A DNA stretch of 64,000 nt from Curtobacterium sp. 9128 (GTDB taxonomy: Bacteria; Actinomycetota; Actinomycetes; Actinomycetales; Microbacteriaceae): contig NZ_LT576451.1 in NCBI RefSeq assembly GCF_900086645.1, positions 744,001 to 808,000 on the forward strand. The letters are read 5' to 3'. Positions 39,619 through 47,549 of this stretch are shown here, piece by piece. Numbering within the stretch: position 1 is the first letter of the stretch; the number at the start of each line of letters is the position of its first letter. The notes beneath the pieces are model-generated. The model did not search any database. It was given only the letters and a program-made list of their open reading frames with translations, and had not been told where the DNA came from. Position numbers and translations under genes: made by a program.

Positions 39619-40821
39619 GTGTCACGACCACCACTCGGCATCATCATGAACGGCGTCTCCGGCCGGATGGGGTACCGGCAGCACCTCGTCCGCTCGATCC
39701 TCGCCATCCGGGAGCAGGGCGGCGTGCTGCTGTCCGACGGTTCCCGCGTGCAGGTCGAGCCGCTGCTCGTCGGGCGCTCCGATCCGAAGCTCGCCGAGAT
39801 CGCGCACCGGCACGGCATCGAGCACTGGACGACCGACCTCGACGCCGCGCTGTCCGACCCGCGCTGGGACGTCTACGCCGACTTCCTCGTGACGAGTGCC
39901 CGCGTCCCCGCACTCCGCCGCGCGATCGCCGCCGGCAAGGCGGTCTACACCGAGAAGCCCACCGCGGAGACCCTCGACGACGCCCTCGACCTCGCCCGCG
40001 CGGCCCGCGACGCCGGGGTCAAGAACGGCGTCGTGCACGACAAGCTGTTCCTCCCGGGGCTCCGGAAGCTCCGCCGGGTGCTGGCGTCCGGCGCCCTCGG
40101 ACGGGTCCTCAGTGTCCGCGGGGAGTTCGGCTACTGGGTCTTCGAGGGCGACTGGCAGGCCGCGCAGCGCCCGAGCTGGAACTACCGCGCCGAGGACGGC
40201 GGTGGCATCGTTGTCGACATGTTCCCGCACTGGAACTACGTCATGGAGGACCTGTTCGGCCGGGTCGAGTCCGTCTCCGCCCGTGCGGTCACCCACATCC
40301 CGGAGCGGGTGGACGAGCACGGGCACCGGTACCGGGCCACCGCGGACGACGCGGCGTACGGCATCTTCGACCTGGCCGGCGGGATCACTGCGCAGATCAA
40401 CTCGAGCTGGACGGTGCGCGTCGACCGCGACGAGCTCGTCGAGTTCCAGGTCGACGGTACCGACGGCAGCGCCGTCGCCGGGCTCTTCGGCTGCCGGGTC
40501 CAGCACCGGAGCACCACGCCGAAGCCGGTCTGGAACCCCGACATCCGCGACGAGAACGACTACCGCGCCGGCTGGCAGGAGGTCCCGGACAACGAGGTCT
40601 TCGAGAACGGCTTCAAGGTCCAGTGGGAGCAGTTCGTGCGCCACGTCGTCGAGGACGCGCCGCACCCGTACGACCTGCTCTCCGGTGCGCGCGGGGTGGC
40701 GCTGGCGGAAGCCGGTCTGCGGTCGAACCGCGAGGGGCGACGGATCGACCTGCCGGACCTGCGGCTCGGCGACGGAGCCGCACCGAGCCTCCAGGCCGAC
40801 GACGCCCGGGTGACCGCATGA
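39619..40821 (+). CDS. Gfo/Idh/MocA-family oxidoreductase
   Basis: A 400-aa NAD(P)-dependent oxidoreductase. The N-terminal Rossmann domain reads LGIIMNGVSGRMGYRQHLVRSILAIREQGG, followed by the family motif VYTEKPTAE (the EKP lysine) near residue 115, and a C-terminal alpha/beta domain with EDGGGIVVDMFPHWNYVMEDLFG. Members oxidise or reduce sugars, inositols and pseudodisaccharides. The GTG start has GGAGG at 5-nt spacing. It is the first of four overlapping genes behind a LacI operator and probably oxidises the imported sugar. Confidence 0.9.
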   Translation: MSRPPLGIIMNGVSGRMGYRQHLVRSILAIREQGGVLLSDGSRVQVEPLLVGRSDPKLAEIAHRHGIEHWTTDLDAALSDPRWDVYADFLVTSARVPALRRAIAAGKAVYTEKPTAETLDDALDLARAARDAGVKNGVVHDKLFLPGLRKLRRVLASGALGRVLSVRGEFGYWVFEGDWQAAQRPSWNYRAEDGGGIVVDMFPHWNYVMEDLFGRVESVSARAVTHIPERVDEHGHRYRATADDAAYGIFDLAGGITAQINSSWTVRVDRDELVEFQVDGTDGSAVAGLFGCRVQHRSTTPKPVWNPDIRDENDYRAGWQEVPDNEVFENGFKVQWEQFVRHVVEDAPHPYDLLSGARGVALAEAGLRSNREGRRIDLPDLRLGDGAAPSLQADDARVTA

Positions 40822-42038
40822 CGGACCTGACGCTCCTCGCGCCGGACGGCACCACGGCCAGCGTCCCGCTCCGCGAGGCCCCGATGTGGACGAAGCCGCG
40901 CGGACCGCTCACCAGCCGGGTCGTCTACGCGGCGGCCCACGTCGTCCCGCGCGTCGCGGGCGACAACACCCCCGGTGCCGCAGCGGACGTCGACTGGGAC
41001 GCGACCCTCGCGTTCCGGCACCACCTGTGGTCGTGGGGGCTCGGCGTGGCGGACGCGATGGACACCGCGCAGCGCAACGCGGGCCTCGACCCGGTCGCGA
41101 TGCGGGAACTCGTCCGGCGCAGTGCGGCAGAGGCCCGTTCCGTCGGCGGACGCATCGCGGTCGGCGTGAACACCGACGACATCGCGTCCGAGGGTGCCAC
41201 CCTCGACGAGATCGTCGACGCGTACGTCGCGCAGCTCCGGCACGCCGAGGAGCACGGTGCGGTCGCCGTCGTGATGGCGAGTCGGCACCTGGCGCGCGCG
41301 GCCCGGACGGCCGACGACTACCGACACGTGTACGAGCGGGTGATCGCCGCTGCGACGCAGCCGGTGGTCCTGCATTGGCTCGGCGCCGCGTTCGACCCGG
41401 TGCTCGAGGGGTACTTCGGTTCCGCGTCAGTACCGGAAGCCACGAACACCGTCATCCGGATCATCGCGGATGCCGGTGAACGGGTCGCCGGCATCAAGAT
41501 GAGCCTGCTCGACGGGGACGCCGAGGTCGCGCTCCGCTCGCGGCTCCCGGGGAGCGCCCGGATGTTCACGGGGGACGACTTCCACTACGTCGACCTGATG
41601 TCCGAGCAGGCCGGTCGGCACTCCGACGCGCTGCTCGGGGCGTTCGCCGCGATCGCGCCGATCGCGTCGTCGGCGGTGCAGGCGCTCGACCGCGGCGACG
41701 CGCACGGGTTCCGCAGCGTCCTCGGTCCGACGGAGGCGCTCGCTCGGCAGGTCTTCGCCGCGCCGACCTGGCACTACAAGACCGGGATCGCCTTCCTGTC
41801 CTGGCTGAACGGCCACCAGCCCGCCTTCACGATGGTCGGTGGCATGCACGCGGCGCGCAGTCTGCCGCAGCTGTCCGAGACCGTCCGCCTCGCGAACGCC
41901 TGCGGCGCGCTCGAGGACCCGGACCTCGCCGCGTCGCGCTGGCACGGCCTGCTCACGTCGGCGGGGGTGCCGGTCGGGACGGCCGGGAGGCTCGGTGCCG
42001 GTCCGCGCGGCGGCTCCAGGAACGCGGTGGTGGCGTGA
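40818..42038 (+). CDS. DUF993 / dihydrodipicolinate synthase-family protein
   Basis: A 406-aa protein of the DUF993 group, a TIM-barrel family related to dihydrodipicolinate synthases. Seen segments include TSRVVYAAAHVVPRVAGDNTPGAAADVDWDATLAFRHHLWSWGLGVADAMDTAQRNAGL, VVLHWLGAAFDPVLEGYFGS, and RVAGIKMSLLDGDAEVALRSRLP; the Lys in GIKMSLLD is a candidate Schiff-base residue. An aldolase or dehydratase-type step on a keto sugar made by the preceding oxidoreductase is likely. It overlaps its neighbours by four bases on both sides. Confidence 0.85.
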   Translation: MTDLTLLAPDGTTASVPLREAPMWTKPRGPLTSRVVYAAAHVVPRVAGDNTPGAAADVDWDATLAFRHHLWSWGLGVADAMDTAQRNAGLDPVAMRELVRRSAAEARSVGGRIAVGVNTDDIASEGATLDEIVDAYVAQLRHAEEHGAVAVVMASRHLARAARTADDYRHVYERVIAAATQPVVLHWLGAAFDPVLEGYFGSASVPEATNTVIRIIADAGERVAGIKMSLLDGDAEVALRSRLPGSARMFTGDDFHYVDLMSEQAGRHSDALLGAFAAIAPIASSAVQALDRGDAHGFRSVLGPTEALARQVFAAPTWHYKTGIAFLSWLNGHQPAFTMVGGMHAARSLPQLSETVRLANACGALEDPDLAASRWHGLLTSAGVPVGTAGRLGAGPRGGSRNAVVA

Positions 42039-42943
42039 GCAGCGTGGCGGGGCGCGCGGGGGCGCGTGTGGGTGGGCGCGCCGGGGCGCACCCGCGCTTG
42101 TCGCTCAACCAGGCGACGGTGAAGTCCGCGTCGCTCGCCGAGGCGATCGCCGCCACGCGGTCCGCCGGCATCGGTGCGATCGGGACGTGGCGTGAGCCGG
42201 TGCAGGAGGTCGGACTCGACGAGGCCGCGCGGATGCTCGCCGACTCCGGGCTCCGGGTGTCGTCGCACTGCCGCGGCGGGTTCTTCACGCCCGTCGAGGG
42301 CACGGTCCGACGGGCGGCGATCGACGACAACCGGCGGGCGATCGAGGAGACGGCGGCACTGGTGGCTGCGGGAGCCCCGGGATCGCGAGCGGTGCTGGTG
42401 CTCGTCGCCGGGGGACTCCCGTCGGGATCGACGGACCTGGTCGGGGCGCGGGGCAGGGTCGCCGACGCGCTCGCCGAACTCGAACCGACGGCGGCCGCAG
42501 CGGGCGTGCAGCTCGCGATCGAGCCGCTCCACCCGATGTACGCGGCCGACCGGGCCGTCGTGTCGACGCTCGCGCAGGCCCTCGACCTCGCCGCGCCGTT
42601 CGACCCGGCCGTCGTCGGCGTCGTGGTGGACACCTTCCACGTCTGGTGGGACCCTGCTCTGCCCGGATCGGTCGCGCGAGCCGGGAGGGAGCGCCGGATC
42701 GCGTCCTACCAGGTGAGCGACTGGGTCACGCCGATCGCCGCGGACCCGCTGCTGTCGCGCGGCCTGATGGGGGACGGGCACATCGACTTCGGCCCGGTCT
42801 CCGAGGCCGTCGACGCGGCCGGGTACACCGGGGACGTCGAGGTCGAGGTGTTCAACCAGGACGTCTGGGACACGCCGGCCGACGTCGTCGCCGAACGGGT
42901 GGTCGCGGCGTTCGACGCGTGCGTTCCCGTGGCTCGCCGATGA
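42035..42943 (+). CDS. Sugar phosphate isomerase/epimerase (xylose isomerase-like TIM barrel)
   Basis: A 302-aa TIM-barrel protein of the AP-endonuclease-2/xylose-isomerase-like group. Metal-binding acidic and histidine residues are visible in LAIEPLHPMYAAD, VGVVVDTFHVWWDP and GHIDFGPVSEAVDAAGYTGDVEVEVFNQD. It begins with a Gly/Ala/Arg-rich segment of about 20 residues before the first strand; the GTG at 42035 overlaps the previous stop, so this start is likely although the segment looks extra. Probable keto-sugar isomerase or epimerase in the same pathway. Confidence 0.87.
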   Translation: MSSVAGRAGARVGGRAGAHPRLSLNQATVKSASLAEAIAATRSAGIGAIGTWREPVQEVGLDEAARMLADSGLRVSSHCRGGFFTPVEGTVRRAAIDDNRRAIEETAALVAAGAPGSRAVLVLVAGGLPSGSTDLVGARGRVADALAELEPTAAAAGVQLAIEPLHPMYAADRAVVSTLAQALDLAAPFDPAVVGVVVDTFHVWWDPALPGSVARAGRERRIASYQVSDWVTPIAADPLLSRGLMGDGHIDFGPVSEAVDAAGYTGDVEVEVFNQDVWDTPADVVAERVVAAFDACVPVARR

Positions 42944-44898
42944 CCGGGGCGTCGGTCGTGCTCGTCGGGGTGCGCGGCTTCGGAGCCGTGCACCTGGCAA
43001 ACCTGCGGCGGTTGCAGGCGGCGGGCGCGGTCCGGTTGATCGCGCTGGTCGACCCGCTCGTGGTTGATGTCGATCCCGTCGGCGCTCCGCTCTTCCCGTC
43101 ACTCGGCGACGCCTTGGCGGGTGTCGGCGTCCCGGACGTCGTGATCGCCGCGGTACCCATCCCCGTGCACGCGACCGTCGCTGCCGAGGCGCTCCGTGCC
43201 GGTGCCGACGTCCTGCTCGAGAAGCCGCCCTTCGCCCGGATGGCGGACTTCGAGACCCTGCTCGCCGTGCAGCGCGAGACCGGCCGGGTCGTGCAGGTGG
43301 GGTTCCAGAGCCTCGGGTCGCACGTGCTCGACGACCTCGATGTCGACCGGCTCGGCATCGGTCCGGTCCGGCAGGTGCGGGCGATGGGGACGTGGGTGCG
43401 TCGCGCGGCGTACTGGAAGCGCTCGCCCTGGGCCGGCAGGCGCTCGCTCGACGGCGTCGACGTCGTGGACGGGGTCGTCACGAACCCGCTCGCCCACGCT
43501 GTGGCGACGGCGCTCCGCATCGCCGGGGTCCAGCGTGTCGAGGACGTGGAGCGTGTCGACGTCGATGCCTACCGGGCGAACGCGATCGACGCGGACGACA
43601 CCACGGCGCTCCGGATCGTGCCCGCTTCGCTCGACGCCGAGCAACCGACCGTCTCCGCTGCCCTGACCCTGGCGGCGTCGGGCTCGGCGGATGCGGCACC
43701 GGTCGTCGAGGTCGTCGGCGACCGCGGTACCGTCTCCTTCCGGTACACGACGGACGAGGTCGTCGGTCCGGACGGCGCGGTGACCTCGGGTACGAGGACC
43801 GACCTGCTCGAGAACCTCCTGGCCCACCGCGCCGACGGCGTCCCGCTGCTGGTGCCACTCGACTCGACCGGTGCGTTCATGCGGGTCGTCGAGGCGATGC
43901 GCACCGCACCGGAGCCCACCAGGATCGAACCCCGTTTCGTCGAGGTCGTCGGGACCGGCGACGACGCGCACCCGGTCGTGCAGGACGTCGAGCGCTGGGT
44001 CCGGGCGGCCGCGGACCTCGACGGGACCTTCGTCGATGCCGGCGCCCCGTGGGCGTCAGCCGCTCGGGACGCCGTGGTGGCCACCGCCGGTGCAGGACCG
44101 CTCCTCGTGCTGCAGGACGGCGCCGGGACCACGCCGTCCTCGTCCCCTCGCCCGTTCCTGCACCCTGTCCGGACACTCGGCGGCGTCGAGCTCACCGCCC
44201 GTCGACCGGCTGACCACGACTGGCACCTCGGGCTGGGGTTCACCGTCGCCGATGTCGACGGGACGAACACCTGGGGCGGCGGGACGTACGTGCACGGGCG
44301 CGGGTACGTCGACCAGGACGACCACGGGCGGCAGCGGTTGGACGACCTCGAGGGGGACGCCGACTCGATCACGGCATCCCTGACGTGGGTCGATCGCGAC
44401 GGTGCCGACCAGCTCCGCGAGGTCCGCACGATGCGGTCCCGACCGCTCGACGATGACTGCTGGCTGCTGGAGCTGTCCACGTCGCTCGAACCCGTGGAGG
44501 ACCGGCCGGTGACGCTCGGCAGCCCCGGGGCGAACGGTCGGGTGCGCGCCGGGTACGGTGGGTGGTTCTGGCGCTTCCCGCCGTGCTCCGGCATCGAGGT
44601 CTCCGCGGCCGACGCCGACGGGGAGGACGCCGTGCTCGGCACCCGGGCACCGTGGGTCAGATGGGCGGCGGACTTCGCCGGGACCCCGGGTGCGACCGGG
44701 CCGGCGACGATCCTGCTGACGTCTTCGGCGCCTGACCCGTGGTTCGTCCGGGCAACCGACTACCCGGGCATCGGTACCGCGGTCGCGTGGGAGCAGCCCG
44801 TCACCGTCTCGCCGGGTGCCCCGTTCGTCCGCTCTCTCCGTGGGGTCGTCGCCGACGGGCGTCGTCCCGCCGCTGCGCTGCTCCGGCACCTGGCTTGA
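42940..44898 (+). CDS. Gfo/Idh oxidoreductase fused to a DUF6807 (PmoA-like) domain
   Basis: A 652-aa two-part protein. Residues 1-about 340 are a Gfo/Idh/MocA oxidoreductase (VVLVGVRGFGAVHLANLRRL; VLLEKPPFARMADFETLLAV; VVQVGFQS). Residues about 375-652 match the DUF6807/PmoA-like beta-sandwich type (RPFLHPVRTLGGVELTARRPADHDWHLGLGFTVADVDGTNTWGGGTYVHGRG; YGGWFWRFPP). The frame is continuous with no internal start, so the fusion looks real. In other actinobacteria the two parts occur as separate neighbours or fused. It is the last gene of the LacI operon. The DUF6807 role is unknown; a carbohydrate substrate is inferred. Confidence 0.82.
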   Translation: MTGASVVLVGVRGFGAVHLANLRRLQAAGAVRLIALVDPLVVDVDPVGAPLFPSLGDALAGVGVPDVVIAAVPIPVHATVAAEALRAGADVLLEKPPFARMADFETLLAVQRETGRVVQVGFQSLGSHVLDDLDVDRLGIGPVRQVRAMGTWVRRAAYWKRSPWAGRRSLDGVDVVDGVVTNPLAHAVATALRIAGVQRVEDVERVDVDAYRANAIDADDTTALRIVPASLDAEQPTVSAALTLAASGSADAAPVVEVVGDRGTVSFRYTTDEVVGPDGAVTSGTRTDLLENLLAHRADGVPLLVPLDSTGAFMRVVEAMRTAPEPTRIEPRFVEVVGTGDDAHPVVQDVERWVRAAADLDGTFVDAGAPWASAARDAVVATAGAGPLLVLQDGAGTTPSSSPRPFLHPVRTLGGVELTARRPADHDWHLGLGFTVADVDGTNTWGGGTYVHGRGYVDQDDHGRQRLDDLEGDADSITASLTWVDRDGADQLREVRTMRSRPLDDDCWLLELSTSLEPVEDRPVTLGSPGANGRVRAGYGGWFWRFPPCSGIEVSAADADGEDAVLGTRAPWVRWAADFAGTPGATGPATILLTSSAPDPWFVRATDYPGIGTAVAWEQPVTVSPGAPFVRSLRGVVADGRRPAAALLRHLA

Positions 44899-44905
44899 CC
44901 GGAGC

Positions 44906-45559
44906 TCACCGCCGTCGCATCACCGCACGCCAGATGTGGTTCGGCCGGAGGGGTGGCCCACCGAGTGGCTCTCGTTCCGCTCCCGGTGCTCGGAGGGCAT
45001 CGAGGAGCAGGTCGACCCATCGTCTGTGGAGCTGTGGGGCCACCTCGCCGAAGGCCGCGATCGTGCTCGACATCGAGAGCTGCAGGACGGCCACGTCCTC
45101 GAGCGCTGCGTCGGGCCGGATCGAGCCGGAGTCCTGCGCGCGACGGAACAGCGACTCGAGGCCGGTCTGGATCTCCGCACGCATGGCGAGGAGCGTCGGC
45201 GCGCCCGTGAACCGAGTGGTCATCAGGTCGCTGAAGCCCTCGCGCCGCGCCTCGATCTCGGCGGTCCGGCGGATGAAGGTGGCGAAGCCGCTCCACGGAT
45301 CCCCCTCGGACAGGGCGTCGCACTCGTGCACCAGGTCGAGGACCTCCTGCAACGGTGCCAGGAGGACCTCCTCCCACAGGGCAGCGCGCTCGGGGAAGTG
45401 CCGGTAGAGCGTCGCGTTGCCGACTCCTGCGGCCGCGGCGATCGGTTCGAGCGGGGCGTCGAGTCCCCGCTCCGCGAAGGCCGTGCACGCCGACTCGACG
45501 ATCGCTGCTCGGTTGCGGAGGGCGTCCTTCCGAGGTGCTCTCGCGGGGGTCTCGCTCAC
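44906..45559 (-). CDS. TetR-family transcriptional regulator
   Basis: A 217-aa TetR regulator. The N-terminal helix-turn-helix is about residues 14-60 (LRNRAAIVESACTAFAERGLDAPLEPIAAAAGVGNATLYRHFPERAALWEEV), and the rest is the helical ligand-binding and dimerisation domain. It ends 7 bp from the convergent DUF6807 fusion gene and is divergent from the DoxX-like gene, with a conspicuous pair of palindromes between them. Autoregulation and control of the DoxX-like gene are likely; the ligand is unknown. Confidence 0.92.
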   Translation of the reverse strand: MSETPARAPRKDALRNRAAIVESACTAFAERGLDAPLEPIAAAAGVGNATLYRHFPERAALWEEVLLAPLQEVLDLVHECDALSEGDPWSGFATFIRRTAEIEARREGFSDLMTTRFTGAPTLLAMRAEIQTGLESLFRRAQDSGSIRPDAALEDVAVLQLSMSSTIAAFGEVAPQLHRRWVDLLLDALRAPGAEREPLGGPPLRPNHIWRAVMRRR

Positions 45560-45590
45560 GATCGGAGTGTACGACGGCGATCCGGGAATA

Positions 45591-45630
45591 CGGACAGTGG
45601 TGTCCGGATTGAATCGGACACCACTGTCCG
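45591..45630. promoter_or_regulatory. Double palindromic TetR operator
   Basis: CGGACA-GTGG-TGTCCG (45591-45606) and CGGACA-CCAC-TGTCCG (45615-45630) are each palindromes with the same half-site, and they are also exact inverse complements of each other across 8 bases. The result is four TGTCCG/CGGACA half-sites with 24-bp spacing between centres, fitting two TetR dimers. Confidence 0.85.
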
Positions 45631-45651
45631 TTTCATCACCTGGAGCATCCC

Positions 45652-45999
45652 GTGCACATCGCAGCCGTCATCCTGTCCCTCGTCCTCGCCGCCGCCATGC
45701 TCGGGTCCGGTGTCATGAAGCTCGTCGGCGCGGCGCCCATGCGAGCGAACATGGCGTCGGTGCACGTGACCCCGTCGCAGATGCGCGTGCTCGGGGTGCT
45801 CGAGGTCCTCGCCACGATCGGCCTCGTCGCGGGGCTGTGGATCCCGGCGCTCGGCATCGCTGCCGCCATCGGCTCGATCGTGTACTTCGTCGGCGCGATC
45901 GTCGCGCACGTGCGGGCGCACGACAAGGGCCTGCAGGGCGCAGCTGCACTCCTCGTGCTGTCGGTCGCGACCCTGGTGGTCCTGCTGCTCGCGCTCTGA
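45652..45999 (+). CDS. DoxX-family membrane protein
   Basis: A 115-aa protein with four helices and the DoxX-like layout: AAVILSLVLAAAMLGSGVMKLVGAAPMRANMASVHVTPSQMRVLGVLEVLATIGLVAGLWIPALGIAAAIGSIVYFVGAIVAHVRAHDKG. Members are often found with oxidoreductases and are linked to thiol or quinone stress. The GTG start follows GGAG. It is probably repressed by the divergent TetR protein. The function cannot be fixed from sequence. Confidence 0.87.
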   Translation: MHIAAVILSLVLAAAMLGSGVMKLVGAAPMRANMASVHVTPSQMRVLGVLEVLATIGLVAGLWIPALGIAAAIGSIVYFVGAIVAHVRAHDKGLQGAAALLVLSVATLVVLLLAL

Positions 46000-46021
46000 A
46001 CGCGGGCTGAGCCGCGTCCGC

Positions 46022-46585
46022 TCAGCGCGTGACGCGGTGGCGGAGGAACACCGACCCGGCCTCGAAGACGCGGGCCTCGACGAGTTCGAGCTGCCGGTGC
46101 GCGCCGGCGTGCGCGAAGTACGGCGTCCCGCCGCCGACGAGCACCGGAGCGACCACGAGCTGGTACTCGTCGATCAGGTCGAGGCCGGCGACCTGGGCTG
46201 CGAGCTCGGGGCCACCGATCGCGATGTCGCCGTCGCCGGGGGCCGTGCGCAGCCGGGCGACCTCTTCCTCGATGCCGTCCGTCGCCAGGCGTGCGTTGCC
46301 CTCCACCGACGTCAAGGTGCGCGAGAACACCACCTTCGGCAGCGCCTTCCAGATCGTCGTCCACTCGCGTTCGGCGTCGCTCAGACCTGGCACGTCGTCC
46401 GCGGTCTCCCAGAACAGCATCGTCTCGTAGAGCTTCCGCCCCATGAGGTGCACGTCGACGCCGCGGAGCTGGTCGAGGAAGACCCGGAAGACCTCGTCGT
46501 CCGGTTCGCTCCAGTCGAAGCGTCCGTCGGTGTCCATCGTGAACCCGTCGAGGGACGCCGTCATCGAGTACGTGACCTTGTGCAT
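46022..46585 (-). CDS. RibD C-terminal / dihydrofolate reductase-like protein
   Basis: A 187-aa protein of the RibD C-terminal (dihydrofolate reductase-like) family. It reads MHKVTYSMTASLDGFTMDTDGRFDWSEPDDEVFRVFLDQLRGVDVHLMGRKLYETMLFWE, then KVVFSRTL and IAIGGPELAAQVAGLDLIDEYQLVVAPVLVGGGTPYF, the standard NADPH-binding core. Stand-alone members are common in actinobacteria, and their substrates are not known. The ATG at 46585 follows GAGGTCGCGC. It is the last gene before the first 135-bp repeat element. Confidence 0.9.
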   Translation of the reverse strand: MHKVTYSMTASLDGFTMDTDGRFDWSEPDDEVFRVFLDQLRGVDVHLMGRKLYETMLFWETADDVPGLSDAEREWTTIWKALPKVVFSRTLTSVEGNARLATDGIEEEVARLRTAPGDGDIAIGGPELAAQVAGLDLIDEYQLVVAPVLVGGGTPYFAHAGAHRQLELVEARVFEAGSVFLRHRVTR

Positions 46586-46678
46586 GCGCGACCTCCTCGT
46601 CGGCGTTGCCCGGTGGCTCGCAGCGTAGCCCGAACGTGAGCGGCGCGGGTCGGCGCGCGCGGGTGGTCCGGCGCGAGC

Positions 46679-46813
46679 GACTCGGAACGACAGTGTCGAT
46701 GTCGCACGACATCGACGTTGTCGCCGCCACGCGCGTACAACAGTTGCGAGCGCTCGGTACCGACAACGCGGGTGTCGTACGACAGCGACCCTGTCGCTCG
46801 TTGCGGGCGCAAC
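46679..46813 (+). repeat. 135-bp structured direct repeat, left copy
   Basis: Aligns without gaps to 49080-49214 with 110 of 135 positions identical. It starts GACTCGGAACGAC and ends GTTGCGGGCGCAAC. Inside are GTCGATGTCG-CA-CGACATCGAC (perfect 10-bp dyad), CAAC-A-GTTG, TGTCGTACGACA and GTTGCG-GG-CGCAAC. The two halves share a period of 73 bp. Nothing codes convincingly here; the rest of 46586-46919 holds no gene. Confidence 0.85.
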
Positions 46814-46919
46814 CATCGCGGATGCAACGGTCGGACGCGGCCCGGACCACGGTGGAGTGATGCTCACCGAGGACTCGTGCTCGCGTCGCGGTACGACGAC
46901 AGGGCAGGCTGGGCCCGTG

Positions 46920-47549
46920 ATGATCTCCGTGGACGACCTCGTGGTAGCGGCCGACGACGTGACCCTGTTGCCCGCGACGACCGTCCGGTGCGACGCGGGG
47001 CAGGCCCTCATCGTGCGCGGACACAACGGCGCCGGCAAGTCGACACTGCTCCGCGTGCTCGCCGGGATGCGGTCGCCGAGCACAGGGACCGCCACCATCG
47101 CGGGGGCGCGGATCTCCCGTCGTGACCCGGCCTTCCGGCGCCGGGTCGCCTCGATGATCGGACTGCCACCGATGGCGAGCGACCTGACCGTCCAGGACCA
47201 CGTCCGACTCGTCGCCGCGACCTGGTTCGACGACCGCGAGACCGCCGAGACGCTGGCCACGGAGACACTCGGTGCGCTCGGACTGGACACGCTGGTGCGG
47301 CGGTTCCCGCACGAGCTGTCGACCGGGCAGCAACAGCTGGTCGGACTGGCGCTCGTGCTCGCGCGGCCGTTCGACGTGCTCCTGCTCGACGAGCCCGAAC
47401 AACGACTCGACCAGGAACGCCTCGAGATGGTGAGCGCCGTGCTCGGCCGTCGGCGAGACGCCGGCGCGTCCCTCGTCGTCGCGACGCACAGCGACCTCCT
47501 CACCGAGCAGCTCGCCGACCGCGTCGTCGACCTGGGCGCCCACCGGTGA
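46920..47549 (+). CDS. ABC transporter ATP-binding protein
   Basis: A 209-aa ATPase with Walker A GHNGAGKST, signature LSTGQQQLVGLALVLARPF, Walker B VLLLDEPEQRLDQERL and switch VATHSDLL. The Q-loop region IGLPPMASDLTVQDHVRLV lacks a clear Gln, which is unusual. It resembles small exporter-type ATPases. ATG at 46920 or GTG at 46917 can serve as start; a leaderless message is possible because no Shine-Dalgarno is seen. Its stop overlaps the start of the membrane subunit gene (GTGA). The pair is bracketed by the two 135-bp repeats. Confidence 0.88.
   Translation: MISVDDLVVAADDVTLLPATTVRCDAGQALIVRGHNGAGKSTLLRVLAGMRSPSTGTATIAGARISRRDPAFRRRVASMIGLPPMASDLTVQDHVRLVAATWFDDRETAETLATETLGALGLDTLVRRFPHELSTGQQQLVGLALVLARPFDVLLLDEPEQRLDQERLEMVSAVLGRRRDAGASLVVATHSDLLTEQLADRVVDLGAHR

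Noticed and set aside
46718..46860. Short plus-strand frame inside the left 135-bp repeat as a small gene
   Set aside because: The peptide is not conserved in the right copy in the same frame, and the dyad structure explains the sequence better.
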